Positions 26,857 to 35,986 of a stretch of DNA of 64,000 nt are shown one piece after another. The translations under genes were made by a program, and so were the position numbers. The notes beneath the pieces were generated by a model that saw only the letters and a program-made list of their open reading frames with translations, was not told where the DNA came from and searched no databases. Source of the DNA: CAVZCK01 sp963773735. Lineage in GTDB: Bacteria; Pseudomonadota; Alphaproteobacteria; Rhizobiales; Rhodomicrobiaceae. Every line of letters starts with the position of its first letter. Position 1 is the first letter of the stretch. Location of the stretch: NCBI GenBank assembly GCA_963773735.1, contig CAVZCK010000019.1, positions 1 to 64,000 on the forward strand, written 5' to 3'.

Positions 26857-28128
26857 ATGATGGCTGCTGACAGAAGGATGGGAGAAGGCGCGGGGCGTGT
26901 GGCGCCGCCCGCCTTGGACGTCACGAAAATCCGCGAGGAGTTTCCGATCCTGTCGCGCGAAGTCTATGGCAAGCCGCTCGTTTATCTGGATAACGCCGCC
27001 TCCGCGCAGAAGCCGAAGGCGGTGCTGGACGCCTTGCAGCGCGCCTATTCTGAAGACTATGCCAACGTCCATCGCGGCCTGCATTTCCTCGCCAATGTGG
27101 CGACGGACAATTACGAGGGCGCGCGCAAGACCGCGGCGCGGTTCCTGAACGCGGCATCTGAGCAGGAAATCGTCTTCACGAAGAATGCCACCGAGGCCAT
27201 CAACCTCGTCGCGCAATCCTTCGGCGGAATGCGCATCGGCGAGGGCGACGAAATTGTGCTCACGATCATGGAGCACCACTCAAATATCGTGCCATGGCAT
27301 TTCCATCGCGAACGGCGCGGCGCCAAGCTGAAATGGGTGCCGGTGACAGAGGATGGCGCGTTCCGGATCGAGGATTTCGAGGCTGCGCTCGGGCCGCGCA
27401 CGAAAATGGTGGCGATCACCCATATGTCCAACGTGCTCGGTACCGTCGTCCCGGTTAAGGAGGTCACGCGCATCGCCCATGAGCGCGGCATCCCAGTGCT
27501 GATCGACGGCAGCCAAGGTGCGGTGCATCTGCCTGTCGATGTGCAGGACATCGATTGCGACTTCTACGTCTTTACCGGTCATAAGGTCTATGGGCCGTCC
27601 GGTATTGGCGTGCTCTACGGAAAGCGCGAACATCTCTCGGTGATGCCGCCCTATCAGGGCGGTGGCGAGATGATCGAGACGGTCACGCAGGACAGCATCT
27701 CCTATGGAGTACCGCCGCACCGCTTCGAGGCCGGGACGCCGCCGATCGCGGAAGCTGCCGGGCTCGGTGCGGCACTGAACTATATGATGGCCCTCGGCAA
27801 GGAGGCGATCGGCGCGCATGAAGGCGAATTGCGCGACTATGCGATGGAGCGCCTCAGCGCCATGAATTCGGTTCAGATCTTCGGCCGCGCGCCGGACAAG
27901 GGGGCGATCGTATCCTTCGCGGTCAAGGGCGCTCATGCGCACGACATCGCCACCATTCTCGACCGTTCCGGCGTCGCGGTGCGCGCAGGCACCCATTGCG
28001 CCGAGCCGCTGCTTGCGCGTTTCGGTGTGACATCGACATGCCGGGCCTCATTCGCCATATATAATACGGGCGACGAGGTTGATGCTTTGGCTGAAGCGCT
28101 GATCAAAGCGCAGAGCTTTTTCGCGTGA
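26857..28128 (+). CDS. sufS: Cysteine desulfurase SufS
   Basis: The class-II desulfurase of the SUF system, about 423 residues. Family blocks include FPILSREVYGKPLVYLDNAA, VHRGLHFLANVATDNYEGA, FTKNATEAINLVAQS, IMEHHSNIVPWH, the PLP lysine in FTGHKVYGPSGIG, and the persulfide cysteine in RAGTHCAEPLL near residue 380. Two ATGs in a row (26857, 26860) are candidate starts, and the ribosome site GGGG lies upstream. It supplies sulfur to SufBCD, normally through SufE/SufU-type acceptors. None is seen in the window. Confidence 0.93.
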   Translation: MMAADRRMGEGAGRVAPPALDVTKIREEFPILSREVYGKPLVYLDNAASAQKPKAVLDALQRAYSEDYANVHRGLHFLANVATDNYEGARKTAARFLNAASEQEIVFTKNATEAINLVAQSFGGMRIGEGDEIVLTIMEHHSNIVPWHFHRERRGAKLKWVPVTEDGAFRIEDFEAALGPRTKMVAITHMSNVLGTVVPVKEVTRIAHERGIPVLIDGSQGAVHLPVDVQDIDCDFYVFTGHKVYGPSGIGVLYGKREHLSVMPPYQGGGEMIETVTQDSISYGVPPHRFEAGTPPIAEAAGLGAALNYMMALGKEAIGAHEGELRDYAMERLSAMNSVQIFGRAPDKGAIVSFAVKGAHAHDIATILDRSGVAVRAGTHCAEPLLARFGVTSTCRASFAIYNTGDEVDALAEALIKAQSFFA

Positions 28129-28138
28129 GGCGCTTGCC

Positions 28139-28561
28139 ATGAATTACGATTTCAAGGATTTCGACAAGAAGCCGGCGCAGCAGGTTGAAACGCCCCCGGC
28201 CGGCGAGACGCTGAAGCCGTCGCCCGCTCCCGGGTCGACGCTGAGCCAGGAGGAACTCGACCGGCTCAGCGAGGGCATTATCGCCGCCCTGAAGACCGTC
28301 TACGACCCAGAAATCCCGGCGGATATCTACGAGCTCGGCCTTATCTACAAGGTCGATGTCGACGACGAGCGCAATGTTACCGTCGATATGACGCTGACCA
28401 CCGCGGGATGCCCCGTCGCCGGCGAGATGCCGGTGTGGGTCGAAAATGCCGTGAGCGCGGTCGAAGGCGTTAGCCATGTGACCGTCAATCTGACCTTCGA
28501 TCCGCCCTGGGACATGAGCCGGATGTCCGAAGAGGCCCGCGTCGCGCTGGGGATGTTCTAA
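28139..28561 (+). CDS. SUF-system DUF59 protein (SufT-like)
   Basis: A 140-residue DUF59/MIP18-type protein with a proline-rich head (residues 1-40) and the family core LSEGIIAALKTVYDPEIPAD, IYELGLIYKV, and TLTTAGCPVAGEMPVWV with the conserved Cys. In alphaproteobacterial suf operons this gene usually precedes sufA. It is thought to help cluster maturation or transfer. Here the IS110 element starts immediately after the stop codon, so it is the last gene of the operon. Confidence 0.85.
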   Translation: MNYDFKDFDKKPAQQVETPPAGETLKPSPAPGSTLSQEELDRLSEGIIAALKTVYDPEIPADIYELGLIYKVDVDDERNVTVDMTLTTAGCPVAGEMPVWVENAVSAVEGVSHVTVNLTFDPPWDMSRMSEEARVALGMF

Positions 28562-28579
28562 TACATCCCGTACATGAGG

Positions 28580-28648
28580 TTGCTGCTCTCCGGCGGAAGG
28601 GTTGATCCTTTCGCTGGCAATTCGCTGAAGACGAATGGAGAGCAGCAA
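28580..28648 (+). promoter_or_regulatory. Hairpin that buries the IS110 ribosome binding site
   Basis: TTGCTGCTCTCC at 28580-28591 pairs perfectly with GGAGAGCAGCAA at 28637-28648 (12 bp, 45-nt loop). The second arm contains the GGAGAG ribosome site and the first A of the transposase ATG. Any RNA reading in from the suf operon would fold this way and keep translation low. An RNA starting inside the loop would not. Confidence 0.6.
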
Positions 28649-29676
28649 TGAACATGTTTGCAGGATTGGACGTGGGCGGCAAGCGGACTGCGATTTGCGT
28701 TGTGAACGAGAGCGGCAAGATCGTGTGGCAGGGCATGGTGGACACGCATCCCGAGATGATTGCGGCGGCTCTGAAACGCTTTCAGAGGCAGCTGGTTAAA
28801 GTCGGTCTGGAGAGCGGGGCTTTCACACCATATCTGCATCGCACTCTGGCGGCGATGGGCTATCCGATGGTGTGCATGGATGCGCGCCGCGCCGCCGATG
28901 CAATCAAGAGCCGGCGCGTCAAGTCGGACAAGGCCGACGCTTTTGCCCTGGCTGAGATGCTGCGCACGGGTTGGTTTACGGCCGTGCATGTGAAAAGCCT
29001 GGACAGCCATCGGATCAAGACACTGCTCGGCGCGCGCGATCAGCTCGTGAGGATCAAGCGCTCACTCGGCAACCAGATGCGTGGTCTGCTGCGTCCGTTC
29101 GGCGTCAAGCTTCCCTCGCGGGTGGGAACGAAGATATTCGCCGAGGCCGCATATCAGGCAACGCGGAATGATGCGATCATGTCTGCGGGCATAACGGCGC
29201 TTCTGGAGGCTTTTGCCTCGATCGAGGCGCAGCTTGCCAAGCTGGATGGCGAACTCAAGGAACTGGCCGGCCGCAGCGAGATCGCCTGGCGGTTGATGAG
29301 CGTGCCCTCGATCGGACCGGTCACGGCGCTCGCTTATATCGCGGCGATCGAAGACCCGCACCGCTTCAAGCGTACACGCGACATTGGCGCCTATCTTGGT
29401 CTGACCGAGAGGCGCTATCAATCCGGCGAAACCAACGTTGGGATGGGCATCTCCAAACAGGGGGACACCATGGCCCGGCATTATTTGTACGAAGCCGCCA
29501 ATGTGCTGCTGACCACGGTCAAGAAGCGCTTCGCCTTACGCAGTTGGGGCCTGAAGCTTCTCAAGACGCTCGGGCCAAAGAAGGCCCGTGTTGCGGTGGC
29601 GCGAAAGCTCGCAGTCCTCCTCGGGCGGATGTGGAAGGACGGCACGCATTTCGAGACAGCTGCTGCCGTGGCTTGA
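28648..29676 (+). CDS. IS110-family transposase (DEDD recombinase)
   Basis: A 342-residue transposase with the RuvC-like DEDD domain: D8 in FAGLDVGGKR, E55 in VGLESGAF, D94 and D97 in VKSDKADAFALAEM. The C-terminal Transposase_20 domain follows with SVPSIGPVTALAYIAA and YLGLTERRYQSGETNVG, including the conserved Ser. IS110 enzymes act with an element-encoded bridge RNA. The frame is intact, so it could be active. Confidence 0.92.
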   Translation: MNMFAGLDVGGKRTAICVVNESGKIVWQGMVDTHPEMIAAALKRFQRQLVKVGLESGAFTPYLHRTLAAMGYPMVCMDARRAADAIKSRRVKSDKADAFALAEMLRTGWFTAVHVKSLDSHRIKTLLGARDQLVRIKRSLGNQMRGLLRPFGVKLPSRVGTKIFAEAAYQATRNDAIMSAGITALLEAFASIEAQLAKLDGELKELAGRSEIAWRLMSVPSIGPVTALAYIAAIEDPHRFKRTRDIGAYLGLTERRYQSGETNVGMGISKQGDTMARHYLYEAANVLLTTVKKRFALRSWGLKLLKTLGPKKARVAVARKLAVLLGRMWKDGTHFETAAAVA

Positions 29677-29893
29677 GAAAAGTGGCTTGGCAATGAAGAA
29701 AGGATTTTGAGATAGCGTTTCCGCCCCTCCGCAATGAGCGGGCGCGGACCGGCAGGATGAGCGCGCGACTCTTGGTTGCAGGCAAGCGCCTGCGTTTTAT
29801 ACATTGCGCCGCCCAGACGGTCAGTGCCGGCGTCGGCCCGGAATGATGACGCCAGCCATGTGCCGGACGTCGTAAAGAACCATCGATGCGGGC
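29677..29893 (+). ncRNA. Candidate IS110 bridge RNA in the right end
   Basis: The non-coding right end (about 215 bases) is longer than the left (86), the arrangement of the IS1111 subgroup, whose bridge RNA lies downstream of the transposase. It holds a GCAGGC-AAGC-GCCTGC hairpin at 29778-29793 followed by GTTTTAT, and a CGCCCCTCCGCAATGAGCGGG stem nearby. The role is inferred from family knowledge. No guide loops were paired to a target. Confidence 0.3.
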
Positions 29894-30944
29894 TAGAGCC
29901 TTTCATATTTTGACGGAAGCGTATCCGGCGTTGGCGAAGTAGTTCTCACATTCGCCGGGTCGGATAGTTGCGACGAGCTGTCCGATGTGGCGCCAGGTAT
30001 CCTCGATGGTGCGCTTTTGGGCTTGGCGCATCCAGTGTTTGACCTTAGCGAAAGCATTCTCGATTGGGTTGAGATCCGGCGAGTAAGGTGGCAGGAACCA
30101 CAGCCTTGCGCCGACGGCTCGGATCATCTCTCGCACGGCGACTGACTTGTGACTGCCCAGATTGTCCATGACAACGATATCACCCGGCTTCAGAGCTGGC
30201 ACCAGTTGTTGTTCCACATAGGCGCGGAAGCATGCACCGTTGATAGGGCCGTCGAAGACGCAAGGCGCTGCGAGACTGTCATGACGCAGCGCGCCCAGGA
30301 AAGTCAGAGTGCGCCAATGGCCATGCGGAGCAAAACCGCGCAGGCGTTTGCCCTTCGGCCCCCAGCCCCGCAGCGGTGCCATGTTGGTCTTGATCCACGT
30401 CTCATCGATGAAGACCAGCCGCTTGGAATCGAGAAATGGCTGCCAGGATCGCCAACGCTGTCGCCGCCGTGCGACGTCGGCACGGGCCTGCTCAAGGGCA
30501 AGTAGCGTTTTTTTTGAACCGCAATCCCTCGCGCCGCAGGAATAGCCACACCGCATTGTGCGAGACCGTCACGCCGCGTGCCGCTAACTCATCCTTTAAC
30601 CCGTGCAGCGTCAGATGCGGCGTCTCGCTTATCCGTTCGGCGATGTAAGCGCGATGTGATTCCAGCACACGCTTGCGGTGGCCGCCCATCTTGCCAGGAG
30701 CAACCGAGCCGGTTGCCCGGTAACGCTGCGACCACTTCACTACCGACGAAACTGCAACGCCAAACCGCAACGCCACGCATCGGCAGCTCTCGCCGGCCAG
30801 AACCGCAGCCACGACGCGCTCACGCAGATCATTGGACAGAGGTCGGGTCATCAGATGCTGGCCTCCACTCCAGCCAGCATCTTAAATCACAATTCGTACT
30901 CTGTGGGAATCCTCCGCAATTCAGTTAATTCGTGAACCGCTCTA
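29894..30944 (-). mobile_element. IS630-family insertion sequence
   Basis: A 1.05-kb element with matching ends: TAGAGCCTTTCATATTTT at 29894 and, on the other strand, TAGAGCGGTTCACGAATT ending at 30944. Both ends start with TA, the usual IS630 target duplication. It contains a transposase in two overlapping frames. It sits directly against the right end of the IS110 element, so one landed beside or inside the other. Confidence 0.75.
29903..30851 (-). CDS. IS630-family transposase in two frames (A8 slippage)
   Basis: The first frame (30492-30851) gives the helix-turn-helix part: RPLSNDLRERVVAAVLAGES, VSSVVKWSQRYRATGS, then LTLHGLKDELAARGV and LFLRREGLRFKK. The second frame (29903 to about 30515) gives the DDE part: FLDSKRLVFIDETWIKTNM, VMDNLGSHKS, YSPDLNPIENAFAKVK. 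They meet at a run of eight A residues (complement of 30508-30515). Fusing needs a frame change on this slippery run, the programmed-frameshift layout seen in many IS630 members. Confidence 0.85.
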
Positions 30945-31066
30945 AGTGGTAGCGGAAACGAAGATCGCACTTGACGCAGCAGCCTCATGTAAAGAACCAA
31001 ATCTGGATAAGAGAGAACTCATGCGCCGATTGCGGGCTAATACCGTCTCCAAGTGCGACAGACTGC

Positions 31067-31173
31067 TCCCTCTCCCATTGGGAGAGGGCTGGGGTGAGGG
31101 GGTTAAGTGACTGAAATTAAAACCATAACCCCTCACCCGGCGCTACGCGCCATCCTCTCCCCATGGGAGAGGG
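31067..31173. repeat. CCCTCTCCC repeat arms, orphan pair
   Basis: The first arm runs CCCTCTCCCATTGGGAGAGG and on to GGGTGAGGGGG. The second arm runs ACCCCTCACCCGGCGC and on to CCTCTCCCCATGGGAGAGGG. The arms are inverted and only 25 bases apart. They are the same repeat family as at 23294 and 48168, but tail to tail and without a nuclease gene. Confidence 0.6.
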
Positions 31174-31286
31174 AATGCCCCGATGTCGTGACAAGACGCC
31201 TCCATACTGAATCGAGTTCACCTCAACGGGAATTGGAATAAGCGGAATCGGAATTGACGGAATCGATAGCCGCAAACTGAGACGAA

Positions 31287-31329
31287 TTCCCGACCGGGGA
31301 TGGGCACCGGTTTTCCCGAAAGATCGTGC
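31287..31329. repeat. Degenerate Hyphomicrobiales palindromic repeat
   Basis: TTCCCGACCGGGGATGGGC, then ACCGGTTTTCCCGAAAGATC and GTGC resemble the 21696-21744 element (ATGATC...CCGGTTTT...GATCATGC) with several substitutions in the outer arms. Confidence 0.4.
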
Positions 31330-31474
31330 GAAAACAAAAACATGGAGATCACGATCGATTCGGTATGAAACGATCAAGATCTAGCAAATGACGCGCGGAA
31401 GGAGGGCCGGTCATTGGCACGAGCGAAGATCTAGGCAGGCCCTGGCATCAAAAGCGCCAAACCCTAGACCCTAG

Positions 31475-34125
31475 TCAGAACCGGTCGATCAGCCGTTCAA
31501 TGTAATCGAGTTCGCTCGGCGGCCGTTGCCGTTCGCCGAGGCGTTTGCGCAGCTCCTCCAGGATCTGGCGGGCGCGCTGAACATCCGCCTCTTCGGGCAC
31601 CTTGACCGAGTCGCCATCATCGAGACCCTGCGTCGGCAACGGACGGCCGAGCGGATCGCGATCGCCATTTCCGCCCGGGGCGCGGCCCATGCGGCCCGCC
31701 TGTCCCCTGCCCCGCATCATTTGCTCGGCAAGGGATTTGGCTCCCTGACGCAGCTTATCGAGCGCCAGCGTCTGCTGCTCGGTCGCCTGTCCCGGCTTTG
31801 CCTGGCCTAGCGCGTCGCCGGCCTTGCCCATCGCCTGGCCCGCCCCGTCGAACTGATCGGGCGGCTGAGCGCCCATGCTCCTCAGCTTATCGAGGAGCTG
31901 CTTAAGCTGGCCTTGCAAATTACCCTGGCGCTGCTGAAGCCCAGGGAACGGGCTGTTTTGGCCTTGCTGCCCCTGACCTTGCTGGCCTTTACCCTGCTGG
32001 CCTTTGCCTTGCTGACCTTGCCCCTCCTGGCCTTGACCCTGCTGACCCTGGCCCTGCTGGCTGTCCTGGTCCATCTGCCCTGGCTCGCCCTGCTGGCTAC
32101 GGTAGGTTTCGTCCAGCAATTGCTGCTGCTTGGAAATCAGATCGCTGAGACCATCAAGCGCCTGCATCATTTCCTGAGCCTGGCGGTTTCCAGCCTGATT
32201 GCCGGGCCGCGCGTTTTCCAGAAGATCGCGCAATTCGCTCAGCATCTGCCTTGCGGCATCACGCGCGCCGGTTTTTGCCAAATCCTCGATGCGCTTCAGC
32301 ATCCGTTCCAGATCCTGCGAGGTGACGACGCGATCCGACGAAAACTGGCTGTTCGGGTCGAATTCGGGGTTCTGCTGGGCCTGCTGCCGGAGATTTTCCA
32401 GAAATTCGTTCAGCGCCGTCCGCAGCTCATTCATCAGCCGCTTGAGCTCCTCATCGGAGGCTCCCTGCTCGAGCGCGCGCATGAGGTCTTCCTGGGCAGA
32501 GCGCAGTCTGCGCTCCGCATCGGAAAGGTTCCCGTCTTCAATATGAACCGCAATCTGCCAAAGCAGATTCGCCGCGCTTTCCAATGACGGAATGTCGGTA
32601 TTGCCGGTAATGCGCCAATAAGCCGACCGTATGCCGAGATAGATGCTCTTATCCTGAATGAAAAGCTCCGGCGCGATCGTGAGCGCGTCGAGCGCGCGCG
32701 CAACCCTACCTTTCAGATCCGGCCGATCGACGAGCTTCTTGCGCTGCTCGATCAGGGCTTTGGCGAGCGGGTTGTGAAAGCTGCGTTCGGGCAGCGTGAA
32801 TTCATAGGCCTCGCTTCTCCCGGTCTGGCCGGCCTGATCGCGTGCTTCGAGCGTGACCGTCACGGGCAGACCGGCCCAGAAATGCGAGGTCAGATCGCGA
32901 TAGGTCTGCCCTTCGCCCTTTTTGGTGTTGGCGCGCGGGAGGCTGAGCGGAATCGTCGGCGGCTCACCGAGCCGCTTCCCATCGGCGGGACGCTGTTCTT
33001 GCGGGCTCCAATCCTCGTTGTCGGCGCGCTCAATCAAAGCCTGCGCGGAGAGCACGCCATAATCATCCTCGACGCTGTATTTGAAACGAAGCGAACCGCG
33101 CTGCGCTTCCGAGGGAGGCTCGGTCAGCGTAATGCGGGGCGGCGAGTCCTGGATGACGTCGACCGTCCAGCGTGCGACCGGCGAGCCGTCCTCCAAGAGT
33201 TCAATCGTGGAGGCTGCGGTCAGCTTCTGTTTGAACTCCGCGGTGCTCGATCGGGTGTTTGCAAGGCTCGCGGTGACGAGCTTGCCTGCGTCGCTCGCGG
33301 CCGGCGGAACATCCGTGGTCTTGTCATCGTCGGCAACGATTCGGATCGAGAATTGCGCGGCGTTCGCATGATTGACACGTACCGTCAGCTCGCTGTTGAC
33401 CGGAACGGTGAAACTGTTCTGCGCCTCCCCGCCGTCGACCATGTGGCGCGAGCCGTCCGCGACCATGATGGGCGGTTGAGCCGTATAGACGGGCGGCGTG
33501 ATCCAGGCGTCGAGACGCGCCGAACTCAGGGATAAACTCGGCTTAAGCACAAACGCCGCTTTGATCCGGTCGAGCGCGTCGTCGCGATTGGCGATATAGC
33601 CGACCGCCAGCAAAAGCACGAGCAGGACACGCAGGGCGAACGGATCCCATCGGTCGATCCGCGGGTGCGGCCAACCCGACCTGAGCCGCGAAAACAGCCG
33701 CGTCATACGCTCGCGATGCGCAGCCCAGATCCGCTGCATCACCTGTGACGGCGCGTCACCAGCCAGCGTGTCATGATACGAACTGGCCGGGCGATGCGGC
33801 AGTCCGGCGGTTGCCTCCAGGCGGCGAAGGGCCTCCTCATCGCTCGGCCAGCGCATCCGGATCAGCGGAATGAATGAGAGCGCCAGAGCGGCCGTGAAGC
33901 CCCAGAGGATGCCGCGATGAATTTCGAAAGTCAGCTGTTGCCAGAACCCGAACAGCGAGAAGAGGAGAAAGACTCCGATAACGCCACCGGCAGCCAGAGC
34001 GTCGGCCATAAGCGTTCGAGAATGAGCACGAGACGCGTCCGGCGCACCTTTTTGTCCAGTTGCGGCGCCGAGCTGTGGCGAGAGGGGCCGCCTCGCGACT
34101 GCGGCCGATCAGACGTCCATTTCAT
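31475..34125 (-). CDS. TIGR02302/DUF4175 membrane protein (one frameshift)
   Basis: A long alphaproteobacterial envelope protein of about 880 residues, function unknown. The N-terminus (RTRLVLILERLWPTLWLPVA) lies in one frame from 34125, and the frame changes near 33990 into GVFLLFSLFGFWQQLTFEIH and the rest. Two membrane helices near the N-terminus and one around residue 160 (FALRVLLVLLLAVGYIAN) precede a large soluble part. Before the C-terminus lies a low-complexity Gly-Gln tract (GQGQQGQGQEGQGQQGKGQQ and on), then an acidic and basic tail ending YIERLIDRF. Confidence 0.82.
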
Positions 34126-34188
34126 ACAATTTAGGATACCACAGTCTCACGTGGCTACAACAGCTTGCGCGATCCTGGCGCGTGGCGC

Positions 34189-35503
34189 TTAGAGAAATTT
34201 CCCAAAGCCTTGATTTAGCCTGTGAATCAGTCTGGCGATGAGCCATGGGGCAATGCTTTCTGCATTCAACATTCCGTCATAAGTCGGGCGAGGCCGAACG
34301 ACCGCCCATCGTGCGCCGTGCACTAGGACCTCCGGCACCAGCATGCGGCTATTATAGCTCGACGACTGCACCGCACCATAGGCGCCCGCCGTCATGATCG
34401 CCATCAGGTCGCCGGGCGCAAAGCGCGGCAGGAGCCTGTCCTTGGCAAAATAATCGCTGCTTTCGCAGACCGGGCCGACCACATCGACGCGTTCCTTGGG
34501 TTCGGAGCGCTTGGCCTCCGAGACCGGCCAGATCTCGTGATAGGCGTCGTAAAGTGTCGGCCGGATCAGATCGTTCATGGCCGCGTCGACGATCAGGAAG
34601 CGCTTATCGCCGTTCGCCTTTTCATAGATCGCGCGCGTGACCAGAATGCCCGCATTCGCGGCGATCATGCGGCCGGGCTCGAACAGCAGCTTGCATTGGA
34701 GAGCGCCGAGCTTTTCCAGCACGGTCGCTGCGTAAATCTCGGGCCGAGGTGGTGGGTCGGTGTCATCACGATAGGGAACGCCAAGACCGCCGCCGACATT
34801 GATGAACTCGATGGTTTGCCCGGTCTGGCGCAGCGCGCCGACAAGTTCGGCCATCAGCGCGAAGGCATTGCCAAGCGGAGCGATGTCGGTGATCTGGCTG
34901 CCGATATGCATGTGGACGCCGCGCGGCGCGATCCCCGGCAGCTCCCGGGCCAGCGCATAAAGCCGCGGCGCATCCTGCCAGGGCACGCCGAATTTATCCC
35001 CGGCGCGGCCGGTCGAGATCTTGTGATGTGTCTTGGCATCGACATCCGGGTTGACCCTGAATGCGATCCGGGCTGTCGCGCTTTTGGCCGCCGCCACTTC
35101 GGACATTGCGCGCAGCTCGGCCTCGGACTCGACATTGAAAGCGAAGATGCCCTGGTCGAGCGCGTAGGCGATTTCGCCGCGCGTCTTGCCGACGCCCGAG
35201 AATACGATCCGCTCACCGGGGATCCCGGCGGCTCGCGCGCGCCGCAACTCGCCTTCGGACACGACGTCCATGCCGGCGCCGAGGGCGCCTAGCGTGCGCA
35301 GCACGGCGAGGTTCGAATTGGCCTTGACCGCATAACATATCAGCGCGTCCACCCCCGCAAATGCCTCCGAAAAGACCCGGTAATGGCGTTGAAGCGTGGC
35401 GGTCGAATAGCAATAGAACGGCGTGCCGACCTGCATCGGCGAGGGCCGGCAGGCTTACGTCCTCGGCATGAAGAACGCCGTTGCGATAGGCGAAGTGGTG
35501 CAT
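34189..35503 (-). CDS. lysA: Diaminopimelate decarboxylase LysA (N-terminal frameshift)
   Basis: The last step of lysine synthesis, a PLP enzyme. The N-terminus MHHFAYRNGVLHAEDVSLPA lies in one frame from 35503. An extra G near 35436 moves the frame into VGTPFYCYSTATLQRHYRVF. The PLP lysine is in YAVKANSNL, followed by HMHIGSQITDI, the glycine-rich NVGGGLGVPY, the EPGR segment, and the catalytic CESSDYFAKDR near the end. The short frame beginning at 35436 lacks the true start. It lies next to lptM/argH as in many Hyphomicrobiales. Confidence 0.92.
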
Positions 35504-35654
35504 TTGCGGTCGCGCTGAAGAAAGGGGACCTTGCGCTGCTGATAGCGGCGTAACGGCAAAAAGGTCAAGCGCATCATGGAGGATGCAACCGGCGTAGAAG
35601 GCAAATCGCCGTCAATCTGCCTGATTAGAAAAGCCTCGGCGTATTGGACCGCGC

Positions 35655-35924
35655 TTAGCGCAGCAGATCGTCCAGAACGAACGGCCGGTGCTCTTCTTCC
35701 GTCTCCGGTTTGGTGTTTGGCTTGGCCGTGCCGAACCTGTCTGACGGGTCGATCGAGCCGCTCTTGCTGCTCAGGCCTTTGGACTTCTTGCTCTCCTTCG
35801 GCAGGTTCGCAGACTCCGCTTTCGTGGCGCCCTCAGGCGGTTCCAGCAAGCCGCGCTTGCCGCAAGCGGCGACGGCGAACGTGGCGAACGCTAAAATCGC
35901 GACGAGTTTCAGGCTGCGGCTCAT
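35655..35924 (-). CDS. lptM: LptM-like small lipoprotein
   Basis: An 89-residue lipoprotein: signal sequence SLKLVAILAFATFAVAA followed by the lipobox cysteine (VAAC) and the GKRGLLEPPEG motif of the LptM (formerly YifL) family, which assists assembly of the LptD outer-membrane translocon. The tail is charged and probably flexible. GGGGGACTTG precedes the ATG at 35924, and the longer frame to 36017 would destroy the signal peptide. It sits between lysA and argH, its usual place in the order. Confidence 0.85.
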   Translation of the reverse strand: MSRSLKLVAILAFATFAVAACGKRGLLEPPEGATKAESANLPKESKKSKGLSSKSGSIDPSDRFGTAKPNTKPETEEEHRPFVLDDLLR

Positions 35925-35986
35925 CAAGTCCCCCGTTCCGCCTTCCTGCCGATATAAAAGGCGAAATTTGGCATTTCTTAGCGCGA

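Larger units (their letters stand above)
28562..29893 (+). mobile_element. IS110-family insertion sequence
   Basis: An element of about 1.33 kb with an 86-bp left non-coding end, a transposase gene and a right non-coding end of about 215 bp. IS110-type elements lack terminal inverted repeats, so the outer limits are approximate. The left limit is set by the sufT stop and the right limit by the IS630 terminal repeat. It lies in the same direction as the suf operon. Confidence 0.7.
30945..31474. other. Repeat-rich intergenic region, no gene
   Basis: Between IS630 and the TIGR02302 gene no coding sequence is supported. It contains two CCCTCTCCC repeat arms (31067-31102 and 31128-31173) without an associated DUF559 gene, and a degenerate Hyphomicrobiales palindrome at 31287-31329. 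No sufA remnant was recognised. Confidence 0.6.

Noticed and set aside
31940..32080. Short tandem repeats considered as a CRISPR array
   Set aside because: The units are about 12-15 bases, have no spacers of constant length, and lie inside a coding sequence. No cas gene is present.
31913..32587. Leucine-rich plus-strand frame resembling a membrane protein
   Set aside because: It is the complement of the Gly-Gln codon tract of the TIGR02302 protein. The apparent hydrophobic repeats are an artefact of that composition.
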